This document shows, piece by piece, positions 27,844 through 36,931 of a stretch of 64,000 bases of DNA. The notes under the pieces are model-generated. The model was not told where the DNA came from. It did no database searches and was given only the letters and a program-made list of their open reading frames with translations. The number at the start of each line of letters is the position of its first letter. The first letter of the stretch is position 1. Both the position numbers and the translations under genes were made by a program. This DNA is from SAR86 cluster bacterium (GTDB taxonomy: Bacteria > Pseudomonadota > Gammaproteobacteria > Magnimaribacterales > AG-339-G14): the NCBI GenBank assembly GCA_028135785.1, contig JAOIHS010000002.1, forward strand, positions 70,222-134,221. The letters run 5' to 3'.

Positions 27844-28562
27844 TGTTTCAAAACTTACTAAATTTATTTAAAAAATATATTCCTATTGATATAGAAGCAT
27901 TTATTTCAGGCTCTCTAGATGACTCTAATATATATCAAAAATATGGGATAGCCGCCGCAGCAGCAACTGCAGTTGCCTTATTTTCGCTATTACTAATGGC
28001 TTTTCTAATCGCAACCGGCGAAGTTAAGTTAGATGAAATTAAAACAAGAAAAATAGCAGATATCGTTATGCCTCAAAGAGACCCGGAGCTTCTTGATAAT
28101 GTTGAGCGTCCAGATGAAGCCGAGCCAGAACCAGACCAAGTTCCTCCTGAGGTAGATATAGAACAAATAGATCAGGTACTTGATGATTCTTTAAACCTGA
28201 ATTTTAAATTCAAAGCAAAAAGACAGGGAGTCTTTGCTGACGGATCATATGTTCCTATTTTTCAAGTACCACCTCAATATCCAAGAAGAGCAGCTGAGAG
28301 AGGTATAGAAGGATGTGTTTTATTAGAATATACCGTTACTCCCTCTGGAGCTGTTAGCGAACCAACAGTTCTAAATGCCATTCCCAAAGGACTTTTTGAT
28401 AGAGCAGCAACGAGAGCTGCGTTAAGATATAAATATAAGCCTTTAATAAGAGACGGTGTTGCTGTTGCTGTTGAAGGCGTGAGGCAAAGAATAACTTTTA
28501 TCTTGGAAGGCGAAAATAAGGGAGCTGGGTATATTCCAGAGAATTGTAGAGGCATGATGTAA
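27843..28562 (+). CDS. tonB: TonB energy transducer
   Basis: A 239-aa protein. One membrane helix (about residues 38-60) is followed by an acidic Pro-rich stretch (ERPDEAEPEPDQVPPEVDIEQ) and a C-terminal TonB domain (about 135-225) with YPRRAAERGIEGCVLLEYTVTPSGAV and FDRAATRAALRYKYKP. The N-terminal cytoplasmic part before the helix is longer than in E. coli TonB. It should energise the receptors at 46803 and 51197, among others. Its start codon overlaps the exbD stop by one base. Confidence 0.93.
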   Translation: MFQNLLNLFKKYIPIDIEAFISGSLDDSNIYQKYGIAAAAATAVALFSLLLMAFLIATGEVKLDEIKTRKIADIVMPQRDPELLDNVERPDEAEPEPDQVPPEVDIEQIDQVLDDSLNLNFKFKAKRQGVFADGSYVPIFQVPPQYPRRAAERGIEGCVLLEYTVTPSGAVSEPTVLNAIPKGLFDRAATRAALRYKYKPLIRDGVAVAVEGVRQRITFILEGENKGAGYIPENCRGMM

Positions 28563-29953
28563 TGAAATTAAATTATTTATACATAACGTTACTTTTATTG
28601 AGTTTTAATTTATTTGTAAATTCTGCTGAGGAAGAAAAAGAAGAATTTAATTTTCCGGGGTTTACTCTTTCAAAATGTCTAAAAGATTACGACATAAAAA
28701 AACAATCAGGAAGAAGAGTAGCAAAACTTCCAAGTAGAAGCGCTCAAAAACATTTAAAAACTTTATTTCCTGTTTTGGAGGAAGATGATCTACCAAAAGC
28801 TTTAGAAATTCTAGATAGAATGAAAGCCGATAAAGAATTACAGGAAAGAGATAAAGCTCAGATGTATTATTACTATGCATACGTTTATTTCAGTCAAGAA
28901 AATTTAAGAAAAGCAAAATCAGCTTATAAAGACTTTTTAAATATTGATGAAGCAGATCCAAGGCTAAGATCTAATGTAATTTTTAGCTTGGCTCAAATTG
29001 CTTATTCAGAAGAAAAATATAGAGAATCTATTTCTAAAATGAAAGAATGGCTTTCTATGGAAGCGAACCCAAGTTCAACAGGATTTGACATCATGGCCGC
29101 TTCATACTGGCAGCTAAAGGATAAAAAAAGAGCTTTGAAAAATGCACAAACAGGATTGTGTGTGGCGAAGGCCAACAAATCAAAACCTAGAGAATCGACC
29201 TACAATTTGCTGTTAGCTTTGTACAATGAAAAAAAACAAACAAAAAAAATGCTCCCTCTTTATGAAGAGCTAGTTAAATTTCATCCTAAGAAAAAATATT
29301 GGACCCAGCTATCTGGAATTTATGGAGAGTTAGAGCAAGAAGATAACCAACTTACTTCTTTGGAAGCAGCATTTGATCAAGAGTTGCTTGACAAAGAAAA
29401 TGAATATATCGCTTTATATCAGCTTTTAATGAGAGCAGAAGCTCCTCTGAAAGCAGCTAAAGTAATGAGTTATGGTTTAAATAAAGAATTTGTAAAGGAT
29501 AATGAAAAGCACTTAAAAATGTTAGCTCAAGGTTGGCATTTGGCACAAGAATTAGAAACAGCAGAACCCATTTATGAAAAAGCGGCAAAGAAATCTGAAG
29601 AAGGTGAGCTTTATGTTTTTTTAGGTCAAATATATCTGGCTACTGATAGATATGACCTCGCTATGGATACATTAAAATTAGGATTAAAAAAAGGAAAGCT
29701 TAAAGACCCAGTCACAGTTAATATTCTACTAGGACAAGTTTCTTATGAAATGCAAAATTTTGAAGATGCTACTAAGTTTTTTAGGACTGCATTAGATAGA
29801 CTTTCTGATTTAAAAATTAAAGATAAAGAACGCTTAGAAAAAAGACAAGATAAGCTAAGAACACAAGCATTGACCTGGCTAACATATACAGAGAAAGAAG
29901 CTAAAAGGGTTAAGATGCTAGAGCTAAGAAGAAAAGATTTAGAAAAAAGTTAA
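28562..29953 (+). CDS. TPR-repeat periplasmic protein of the TonB operon
   Basis: A 463-aa exported protein. A signal peptide (about residues 1-21) is followed by helical TPR-like repeats through most of the length, for example MYYYYAYVYFSQENLRKAKSAYKDFL, SYWQLKDKKRALKNAQTGL and ELYVFLGQIYLATDRYDLAMDTLKLGL. In Vibrio TonB2-type operons the same place is held by a TPR protein (TtpB-like or PilW-like). It is the last gene, converging on folA with a four-base overlap, and has no visible terminator. Confidence 0.88.
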   Translation: MKLNYLYITLLLLSFNLFVNSAEEEKEEFNFPGFTLSKCLKDYDIKKQSGRRVAKLPSRSAQKHLKTLFPVLEEDDLPKALEILDRMKADKELQERDKAQMYYYYAYVYFSQENLRKAKSAYKDFLNIDEADPRLRSNVIFSLAQIAYSEEKYRESISKMKEWLSMEANPSSTGFDIMAASYWQLKDKKRALKNAQTGLCVAKANKSKPRESTYNLLLALYNEKKQTKKMLPLYEELVKFHPKKKYWTQLSGIYGELEQEDNQLTSLEAAFDQELLDKENEYIALYQLLMRAEAPLKAAKVMSYGLNKEFVKDNEKHLKMLAQGWHLAQELETAEPIYEKAAKKSEEGELYVFLGQIYLATDRYDLAMDTLKLGLKKGKLKDPVTVNILLGQVSYEMQNFEDATKFFRTALDRLSDLKIKDKERLEKRQDKLRTQALTWLTYTEKEAKRVKMLELRRKDLEKS

Positions 29954-30441
29954 ATCTTTCTATGATAAATAGTTAGCCGGCAGTTAATTTGACTTTTTTC
30001 GTCAAAAAACTTTTCTTCACTTTTTATCTTCCATCTAGACCAATTAAAATCAGGAAAATAAGAGTCACCTTCAAATTCTTTTTCTATATGTGTTATGGCT
30101 AATTCATCTGCATCAGATTCAAATAATTTATATATTGAGGAGCCGCCGATAATAAAGATTTCTTCATTTAATTTTTTTATAAGATTTCTAGCTTCAATAA
30201 AACTATTTGTTATATCAATTCCTTTGAAAAAATATTTTTCATCACTTGTAAGAACTATATTTTTTCTATTTGGCAAAGGCCTACCTATAGATTCGAATGT
30301 TTTCCTTCCCATTAAAATATGATGACCTGAAGTCATAGCTTTAAATCTTTTTAAATCTTCAGGAATATTCCAAGGCAGAGCATTATTTATACCAATGACA
30401 TTATTTTTAGCTATCGCAGCAACTAAAGTGATTTTCATCAA
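29950..30441 (-). CDS. folA: Dihydrofolate reductase
   Basis: A 163-aa enzyme reducing dihydrofolate to tetrahydrofolate with NADPH. Seen are [59 protein letters not shown] and the late [12 protein letters not shown]. The catalytic acidic residue is in IPEDLK (about residue 29). The start overlaps the thyA stop by four bases, the common thyA-folA order that couples dTMP synthesis to folate recycling. Confidence 0.96.
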   Translation of the reverse strand: MMKITLVAAIAKNNVIGINNALPWNIPEDLKRFKAMTSGHHILMGRKTFESIGRPLPNRKNIVLTSDEKYFFKGIDITNSFIEARNLIKKLNEEIFIIGGSSIYKLFESDADELAITHIEKEFEGDSYFPDFNWSRWKIKSEEKFFDEKSQINCRLTIYHRKI

Positions 30442-31232
30442 ACTGCAATCGGAGCAGAAATGCCAGGATGAGATTCATAATTTATAATTTCAAAATCTTC
30501 AAACTTAAAATCAAATAAGTCCTTAATTTTTGGATTAATTTTTAATTCAGGAAGAGCTATAGTATTTCGAGATAATTGAAGTTTAGCTTGTTCAAGATGA
30601 TTGGTATAAAGATGAGCATCTCCTAAAGTATGAACAAACATGCCCGCTTTCAAATTACAAACTTGTGCGATCATATGTGTCAAGAGAGCATAAGAGGCAA
30701 TATTGAAGGGGACGCCTAAAAATACATCAGCACTTCTTTGATAAAGCTGGCAAGAAAGTTCACCATTAGCAACATAGAATTGGAAAAGAGAATGGCAGGG
30801 AGGCAATGCCATGTTATCTACTTCTGCCGGATTCCAAGCACTGACAATATGTCTTCTTGAATCAGGATTTAGATTAATACTATTTATTAAGTTTTGAATT
30901 TGATCTATAGACCCGTTATTACCATCGGGCCAAGATCTCCATTGAGCTCCATATACAGGACCAAGATCTCCATTTTCATCTGCCCATTCATCCCAAATAG
31001 AGACTCCATTTTCTTTTAGATATGAAATATTGGTAGAACCTTGCAAAAACCAAATTAATTCATGAATAATAGATTTTAAGTGCACTTTTTTTGTTGTTAC
31101 TAGCGGAAAGCCTTCTGTGAGATCAAATTTCATTTGATGACCAAAAATACTTAAGGTTCCTGTTCCCGTTCTATCAGACTTTCTCTGACCTTCGGATAAA
31201 ACCTTTTGCATTAAATCAAGATACTGTTTCAT
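30438..31232 (-). CDS. thyA: Thymidylate synthase
   Basis: A 264-aa ThyA, exactly the E. coli length. [18 protein letters not shown] near the start binds the dUMP phosphate. The nucleophile Cys is in [13 protein letters not shown] (about residue 146), followed by [33 protein letters not shown] and [12 protein letters not shown]. The ending PGISAPIAV keeps the conserved C-terminal Val. It overlaps the lgt stop by 17 bases. Confidence 0.97.
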   Translation of the reverse strand: MKQYLDLMQKVLSEGQRKSDRTGTGTLSIFGHQMKFDLTEGFPLVTTKKVHLKSIIHELIWFLQGSTNISYLKENGVSIWDEWADENGDLGPVYGAQWRSWPDGNNGSIDQIQNLINSINLNPDSRRHIVSAWNPAEVDNMALPPCHSLFQFYVANGELSCQLYQRSADVFLGVPFNIASYALLTHMIAQVCNLKAGMFVHTLGDAHLYTNHLEQAKLQLSRNTIALPELKINPKIKDLFDFKFEDFEIINYESHPGISAPIAV

Positions 31233-32019
31233 TTTTATTTCTATTACTTAAAGTTATTAAAAATAGACCAACTAGGACCATAGGAATGGATAGCAATTGA
31301 CCTCGTGTAATTATATCTAAAAAATCGAAGCCTATATGAGCATCTGGCATTCTAAAAGTTTCCGTGATGATTCTAAACACTCCATAGACTGCCAAAAATA
31401 ATCCAGATAAAAACATTCTAGGTCTAGGCTTTCTAGAAAACCAGAATAAAATAATAAAAAGTATTAATCCTTCAAAAAATGCTTGGTAGAGTTGAGAAGG
31501 GTGCCTATTCAATTGAAGAGGATCACTCCAAAATGTCATTCCCCAAGGCAGATCTGTAGGCCTACCTAGCAATTCGCCACCCAGAAAATTCCCTATTCGA
31601 ACACTACCTAAACCAATAGGAAATGCTAATGCTATGTGATCTGATAATTGAAAAAAATTTATATTCAATTTCCTTGTAAACAAAAGGAATGATGTGAGAA
31701 CCCCTATTAACCCGCCATGAAAGGAAAGACCTCCTTCCCAAACTTTAAAAACACTTAAAGGATCATAAAAGATTTGATCAGTTCCATAAAAAAGCATGTA
31801 TCCAAATCTGCCTCCAATTATTGCACCAAGTACTCCATAAAAAAGAAAGTCTTCAATATCATCCTTTGTAAATGGAGAGCTATTTGTAACTGTTTTTTTT
31901 GCATACCAATGAATGCCCAGAATTCCTGAAAGCCATGAAATACCATACCAATGGACAGGCCACCATCCCAAAAAAGGAAAAGGTATATAAAAAGCTACTG
32001 GATCTATTAAGATGTTCAT
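31216..32019 (-). CDS. lgt: Prolipoprotein diacylglyceryl transferase Lgt
   Basis: A 267-aa inner-membrane enzyme with about seven helices that adds diacylglycerol to the lipobox Cys of prelipoproteins. The [37 protein letters not shown] and [26 protein letters not shown] (Lgt signature) segments are all present, with the conserved His and Arg. The several lipoproteins in this window (8402, 9776, 44795) are natural substrates. Confidence 0.96.
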   Translation of the reverse strand: MNILIDPVAFYIPFPFLGWWPVHWYGISWLSGILGIHWYAKKTVTNSSPFTKDDIEDFLFYGVLGAIIGGRFGYMLFYGTDQIFYDPLSVFKVWEGGLSFHGGLIGVLTSFLLFTRKLNINFFQLSDHIALAFPIGLGSVRIGNFLGGELLGRPTDLPWGMTFWSDPLQLNRHPSQLYQAFFEGLILFIILFWFSRKPRPRMFLSGLFLAVYGVFRIITETFRMPDAHIGFDFLDIITRGQLLSIPMVLVGLFLITLSNRNKNETVS

Positions 32020-32816
32020 ATAAAATTTTTAAGGAATATCCTTGCAGCGCCTATAATTACTAGTAAAGCAAATGCATACCTAAGAGTTTTATCTTCGGAT
32101 TTAGAAGATAAGTTTGCTCCAACCTTAGCGAAATAAATACTAGTTAAGCCGACAATTAAAATAGCTGGCACATAAAGAGAACCGAACGCATAGGGTATAT
32201 CTTCTTCAGTTTCTGGATAAACAAAAAAAGCAGTTATAGTCATAGTTAAGGCTATGAACCAACCAAGAGTTGAGGAATTTCCAATCGCTTTGTGCATAGT
32301 TGAACCTCTATACTTGAAGTAAGGAACCATAATAATACCTCCGCCAATCCCAACTATAGAAGCCAAAAAACCCATAGACGAAGACCCGATAGTTTTTTCA
32401 AACACAGAAGAATTAACACTCACCTTTTTGGGTTCAAAATTAAGAGCAAGTTGAAAGGCTACAGCTATTAGAAAGATTGATATTAATAAATTAACATTTT
32501 CAAATCCTATTTCTAGAGATGCAAACCTTCCGAGAATAGTCCCAATAATAATTCCAGGGATCATAAATTTTATAATATTTAATTCGACATTTTTATTGCT
32601 GTTATGAACATAAGCGCCGGATGAAATTGCGAATACCATGGTTGCCCCGGAAGATCCAGTTGCCATATACGGAATTATTTCAGGAGGAAAACCTAAGTGC
32701 TCAAAAAGAAAAATATAAGCTGGTACTAAAATAATTCCACTTCCAATTCCAAAAAAACCGGAAAGAAGACCGGAAAATATACCAAGAGTTATTAAAGGAA
32801 GAATTAGCTCAATCAT
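32016..32816 (-). CDS. TauE/SafE (TSUP) family permease
   Basis: A 266-aa protein with about eight membrane helices arranged as two related halves, each with the family glycine-rich motif: GFFGIGSGIILVPAY near residue 21 and SIVGIGGGIIMVPYF near residue 154. The family moves small sulfur or carbon anions such as sulfite, sulfoacetate or taurine products; the substrate is not evident. Its stop overlaps the lgt start. Confidence 0.9.
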   Translation of the reverse strand: MIELILPLITLGIFSGLLSGFFGIGSGIILVPAYIFLFEHLGFPPEIIPYMATGSSGATMVFAISSGAYVHNSNKNVELNIIKFMIPGIIIGTILGRFASLEIGFENVNLLISIFLIAVAFQLALNFEPKKVSVNSSVFEKTIGSSSMGFLASIVGIGGGIIMVPYFKYRGSTMHKAIGNSSTLGWFIALTMTITAFFVYPETEEDIPYAFGSLYVPAILIVGLTSIYFAKVGANLSSKSEDKTLRYAFALLVIIGAARIFLKNFI

Positions 32817-32871
32817 GAATATGTCATTATCTCTTATCTATAAGCTCTGATAAACTTATGTTTTTCCAATT

Positions 32872-33627
32872 ATGTGTTTAATTTTGCTTGCTCAAAAGCC
32901 TACAGATGAATTCAAGTTTGTTATGGCATCAAATCGAGATGAATTCTATTCTCGAGCAACCACTCCTACACATTGGTGGCCAGATATAAAACATCTTCTA
33001 GCTGGTAAAGATCTTGAACAAGGTGGTACTTGGATGGGCGTGTCAAAGAGTGGAAAATTTGCTGCGGTAACTAATGTTAGAGATTTTTACGCTGACAATT
33101 ATTTAGAAAAAAATTACTTATCTAGAGGAGACCTAGTTAAAGACTTTTTTATCTCTTCACAATCTCCAGAAGATTACTTAAGCGAACTTAATTATAATGA
33201 TTATCTTGGATTTAATTTATGTCTTTATGATCGAGGTAAACTTTCTTTTTTTTCATCAAAAGGTAAGGAAAACTTAGAAAAAGAAAGTCTTTTCGTAATA
33301 GGAAATAAAAGAATTGGCGAAAAATCTAAAAAAATTAACTTGGCAAAAGAAGACTTCAAAAATATTTTGAAAAAAAATTTTAAAAATACTGATCTTTTGA
33401 AATTAATGCAATCTCCAGAAGAGGAATATGAATTCAAAGAAAATACTCTCAAGTCCAATCATGGAAATGAATTTTCAGCTAGATTCATCAAATCAAAAAT
33501 ATATGGAACTAGATCTACAACAGTAATGACAATAAACAATGACAATATTGTTTCTATATCTGAGCAAGTTTATGAAAAAAGTGGATTGTATGGACCGATT
33601 ACTAATTTTGAGTTTCAAATTAAATGA
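32872..33627 (+). CDS. NRDE-family (TANGO2-like) protein
   Basis: A 251-aa protein starting MCLILLAQKPTDEFKFVMASNRDEFYSRAT, which holds the NRDE motif and the N-terminal Cys of this Ntn-hydrolase-like family. The W-rich block THWWPDIKHLLAGKDLEQGGTWMGVSKSGKFAAVTNVRDF and the C-terminal RSTTVMTI complete the pattern. The biochemical role in bacteria is unproven; eukaryotic TANGO2 is linked to haem and lipid handling. It shares a stop/start overlap with rppH. Confidence 0.88.
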   Translation: MCLILLAQKPTDEFKFVMASNRDEFYSRATTPTHWWPDIKHLLAGKDLEQGGTWMGVSKSGKFAAVTNVRDFYADNYLEKNYLSRGDLVKDFFISSQSPEDYLSELNYNDYLGFNLCLYDRGKLSFFSSKGKENLEKESLFVIGNKRIGEKSKKINLAKEDFKNILKKNFKNTDLLKLMQSPEEEYEFKENTLKSNHGNEFSARFIKSKIYGTRSTTVMTINNDNIVSISEQVYEKSGLYGPITNFEFQIK

Positions 33628-34097
33628 ACATGAAAATTAAAGAAGGTTATAGACCAAATGTAGCAATGGTTGTCATCAATAGTGAAAATAAAGTTTTAAT
33701 TTGTAGAAGAAGAAATACTCAAACTTGGCAATTTCCTCAAGGAGGAATAGATGCTGATGAAGATATTAAGGAAGCAATGTATAGGGAATTATTTGAAGAA
33801 GTAGGACTTTCTAAACAAGACATAGAAGTTATTGGAGAGTCAAAAGCTACTATAACTTATGACATACCCAAAACTTTAAGGTCATTAGTTTTAGGGGGTA
33901 AATTTAAAGGTCAAGATCAAAAATGGTTTCTTTTAAGAATTAAAAATGATGAATGTAATATAAATTTGGAAAATGAAGCTTTACCTGAATTTGAAGAGTT
34001 TGAATGGGTTTCTTATTGGCGCCCCTTAGACAGAATAATAGACTTTAAAAAAGAAGCTTATCGCCGTGCTTTAATGGAGTTGAGGCACTTGCTATGA
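33624..34097 (+). CDS. rppH: RNA pyrophosphohydrolase RppH
   Basis: A 157-aa Nudix hydrolase that removes pyrophosphate from mRNA 5' ends to start decay. GYRPNVAMVVIN opens the protein as in E. coli RppH. The Nudix box is GGIDADEDIKEAMYRELFEEVGL (about residues 40-62). The late FEWVSYWRPLDRIIDFKKEAYRRALMEL is also RppH-like. It overlaps both neighbours by four bases. Confidence 0.95.
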   Translation: MNMKIKEGYRPNVAMVVINSENKVLICRRRNTQTWQFPQGGIDADEDIKEAMYRELFEEVGLSKQDIEVIGESKATITYDIPKTLRSLVLGGKFKGQDQKWFLLRIKNDECNINLENEALPEFEEFEWVSYWRPLDRIIDFKKEAYRRALMELRHLL

Positions 34098-34738
34098 AAT
34101 TAGCTATATATGACTTGGACGATACATTACTTTGCGGAGACAGCGAGTTTAAATGGGCTCAATTTACTGTAAAAAAAGGCCTTATAGCTGAAGAAGTTTA
34201 TATAAAAGCAATATCACAATTTGAAAAAGAATATAGAAGTGGAAATCTTGACTTTGAGGCTTACTGTAAATTTTTAATTAACCCTCTTATTGGTAAACAC
34301 ATCGCAGAAGTTAAAAATCTTGTAAGAGAATTTATATCCGAATGCAAAGACCAATTAATTGATCAACTGACTTACGATCTATTGGCTAGACATAAAAAAG
34401 ATGAGGTGATCATCGCTTCTGGCTCCTTGGATTTTATTGTTGAGGGGTTTTCAGAGATATTTTCGGTAAATAATACCTTAGGCTCTCCAGTAGAGTTAAA
34501 TGAAGGATTGGTTACAGGAAATCTAGGAGGAACTCCTACTTTTGCGGAAGGTAAATTAACGGCAGTGACTAAATGGTGCCAAGAAAAAAATTATATTTTA
34601 AGTGATGCATACTTTTATACTGATTCCATTAATGATTTGCCTCTCGTAAAAGCATGTAAAAATAGTATTATTATTTCACCCGATAAAAAATTAAGAATTT
34701 TTGCTGAAAATAATTCTTTAGAAATTGTAGAAAGATAA
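34094..34738 (+). CDS. HAD-superfamily phosphatase (SerB-like, IB type)
   Basis: A 214-aa HAD hydrolase. Motif I is IYDLDDTLLCGDS (nucleophile Asp about residue 6), motif II is EVIIASGSLDFIV, and motif IV is FYTDSINDLPLVKACKNSIIISPDKKLRIFA. The cap is helical. HAD-IB enzymes dephosphorylate small metabolites such as phosphoserine, and similar proteins act as histidinol-phosphatase-type or lysophosphatidate-type enzymes; the substrate is not fixed here. It sits in the rppH operon. Confidence 0.88.
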   Translation: MKLAIYDLDDTLLCGDSEFKWAQFTVKKGLIAEEVYIKAISQFEKEYRSGNLDFEAYCKFLINPLIGKHIAEVKNLVREFISECKDQLIDQLTYDLLARHKKDEVIIASGSLDFIVEGFSEIFSVNNTLGSPVELNEGLVTGNLGGTPTFAEGKLTAVTKWCQEKNYILSDAYFYTDSINDLPLVKACKNSIIISPDKKLRIFAENNSLEIVER

Positions 34739-34746
34739 AATTTAAA

Positions 34747-35964
34747 ATGATGAAATTAAGTAAATCAGAACTACAAAAAAAATATAAAGCTTTTCAAAAG
34801 TTAAGATTGAATTTAGATTTAACTAGAGGCAAACCTTCCGAAGAGCAATTGAACCTTTCTAATTCAATGCTGACAAATTTATCTATAGCAAGAAGCTATA
34901 AATCAAATGGAATTGATATTCGAAACTACGGAGAAATTGATGGGCTTCCAGAAGCAAAAAAATTGGGAGCTGCCTTTCTAGGCATTAAACAATCAAATGT
35001 AATCGTGAATGGAACAAGCAGTTTAAATTTAATATCTGCGATGATGCAGACATTATTTTTTAGGGGAAATAGAGATTTGCCTTGGAAAGAAAGAAAAAAA
35101 GTATCTATTATTTGCCCAGTTCCAGGATTTGATCGTCATTTTTCTCTTTGCGAAGAAATGGGAATTAATATGATCAATGTTCCTCTTACAGGCAATGGTC
35201 CTGATATGGACAAAGTTGAAGCTATTGTCAAAAAAGATAAATCCGTGAGAGGCATAATCTGCGTTCCAAAAAATTCAAACCCTACAGGAGAAACGTATTC
35301 AGGAGACGTCGTAAAAAGATTGGCAAAATTGCCCAAGTTAGGAAATAAGGATTTTATGATTTTCTATGATAATGCGTATGCTGTTCATGATTTTTCAAAA
35401 TCAAAAAAATTGGCAAATATATATAGACTTTGTGAAAAGTTTAAAACAGCAAATAATATTTCACTATTTGCTAGTACTAGCAAAGTTACTTTCGCTGGAT
35501 CGGGAATAGCTTTTATGGGTGGTTCAGAAAAGACATTAAAAAACTTCTTATCTTTCTTTAGTAAAACCATAGTGGGCTCAGATAAGGTCAATCAAGCAAG
35601 ACATATTAACTTTTTAAAAGACACGAAAGCTCTAAAAAAGCACATGGAAAATTTAGGCACATTAATTAAACCAAAATTTGATATTGTTGAATCATACTTA
35701 GCGAAACTTCCAAAAGGGATAGCAGAATGGAGCAGGCCTAAAGGAGGATATTTTGTATCTTTCAATGCTAAACCAGGAAAAGCTTCTAAGATTTATAAAC
35801 TTTGTTTTGAAGCAGGGCTCAAATTAACTCCGGTTGGAGCAACCTTTCCTTACGGAATAGATCCTGATGATCAAAATCTACGTTTATCACCCACCCAAGT
35901 AAAAAATTCAGATTTAAAGAAATCGATGGAAATTTTTATATTGGCAGTTCTTTTATCAGAATAA
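34747..35964 (+). CDS. Class I aminotransferase (aspartate aminotransferase, MocR-type family)
   Basis: A 405-aa PLP enzyme. LDLTRGKPSEEQLNLSNSML near residue 24 is the mark of the actinobacterial-type aspartate aminotransferase family (Pfam Aminotran_MocR). IICVPKNSNPTGETYSG, IFYDNAYAVHDF (Asp and Tyr near PLP) and SLFASTSKVTFAGSGIAFMGG with the Schiff-base Lys (about residue 248) follow. The C-terminal LRLSPTQVKNSDL holds the carboxylate-binding Arg. It is the last gene of the plus-strand run that starts with the NRDE gene. Confidence 0.9.
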   Translation: MMKLSKSELQKKYKAFQKLRLNLDLTRGKPSEEQLNLSNSMLTNLSIARSYKSNGIDIRNYGEIDGLPEAKKLGAAFLGIKQSNVIVNGTSSLNLISAMMQTLFFRGNRDLPWKERKKVSIICPVPGFDRHFSLCEEMGINMINVPLTGNGPDMDKVEAIVKKDKSVRGIICVPKNSNPTGETYSGDVVKRLAKLPKLGNKDFMIFYDNAYAVHDFSKSKKLANIYRLCEKFKTANNISLFASTSKVTFAGSGIAFMGGSEKTLKNFLSFFSKTIVGSDKVNQARHINFLKDTKALKKHMENLGTLIKPKFDIVESYLAKLPKGIAEWSRPKGGYFVSFNAKPGKASKIYKLCFEAGLKLTPVGATFPYGIDPDDQNLRLSPTQVKNSDLKKSMEIFILAVLLSE

Positions 35965-36023
35965 AAAGGTAGATTAACCGACAATAAGTCGGTAACCTTA
36001 CACTATTAAGATTTGGAGCAGTT

Positions 36024-36929
36024 ATGTTTAGAAAATTAGGAACACTAATAGCGGTTATGGGAATAAGCGGCCTAGCTTTTGCTGGCGGCGGAGAATTGGC
36101 ATTAAAAGAAGCGGCTAAATCAAAAATAGAGTCCGCTATTTCAAAAAAAATTACAAATACCGCGAAATCATATTTGCCAAGTATAGAGATTTCAGGAATA
36201 AATTTTGATGCTTCAGCTTCTCAATTTGAAATGTTTCTAGTTCAACCTCTGATTGATGATGAGTTAAATGGTAAAGCAGTTTTTTTTCAAGGAAGCCTTA
36301 TTTCACAAGATCATCGCAATACTGCCAATCTTGGAATAGGTGCAAGAAAAATAGCGGATGACGGCAAACGAATTTTTGGAATAAATGCATTCTATGATCA
36401 AGAATTTAAATATGACCACAAAAGAGTTAGTCTTGGAGGAGAGTATCTAACAAGTGTAGGAGACTTTAGAGTAAATAAATATTGGGCCATAAGTAATTCT
36501 TTAACTACTAGGCATGGAATTGAAACAGCTCTCGATGGCTATGATTTAGAGTTTTCTTTGCCTATTCCTTTCATGCCAACAACCAGATATGCAGCAAAAT
36601 TATTTAACTGGTCTGGTACAGGTTCAAACGTTGATATAGAAGGCGAAGTTCATTCAATAATTATTAAAATGCCTTTTGGAACACACAATCTAATTTTAGA
36701 AGCTGGAAAAAAACATTTTGACGCTTCTTCAATTTTAGATGAAGAATTTTTTAGATTTTCCTATTTAATAAACCTAGGAAGTGTAAAACCAAAGCCGATG
36801 AACTTATTCTCTGAGCAAGCATTTAATCTTACTGAAATAAAAGATCGTCGTTTTGAAAAGGTAAGACGAACAAATACTATCGTTAAAGAAACTGCAGCAA
36901 ACAACCAAATAATAATTAGCGGGTACTAA
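36024..36929 (+). CDS. Stand-alone inverse-autotransporter (intimin/invasin-type) beta-barrel
   Basis: A 301-aa exported protein with a clear signal peptide ending AFA (residue 20). Residues about 65-275 match the inverse autotransporter beta domain: FFQGSLISQDHRNTANLGIGARKI, RIFGINAFYDQEFKYDHKRVSLGGEYLTSVGDFRVNKYWAIS and an outer-membrane-like end pattern. In intimins and invasins this barrel is followed by Ig-like passenger domains. Here the protein stops about 30 residues after the barrel, so no passenger is fused. The ribosome site is TTTGGAG. The next gene, two bases downstream, encodes a secreted protein that could be its partner (inference). Confidence 0.82.
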   Translation: MFRKLGTLIAVMGISGLAFAGGGELALKEAAKSKIESAISKKITNTAKSYLPSIEISGINFDASASQFEMFLVQPLIDDELNGKAVFFQGSLISQDHRNTANLGIGARKIADDGKRIFGINAFYDQEFKYDHKRVSLGGEYLTSVGDFRVNKYWAISNSLTTRHGIETALDGYDLEFSLPIPFMPTTRYAAKLFNWSGTGSNVDIEGEVHSIIIKMPFGTHNLILEAGKKHFDASSILDEEFFRFSYLINLGSVKPKPMNLFSEQAFNLTEIKDRRFEKVRRTNTIVKETAANNQIIISGY

Positions 36930-36931
36930 TC

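Noticed and set aside
35977-35993. Inverted repeat ACCGAC-AATAA-GTCGGT between the aminotransferase and barrel genes
   Set aside because: The 6-bp stem has no T-run and is too short to call a terminator or operator on its own.
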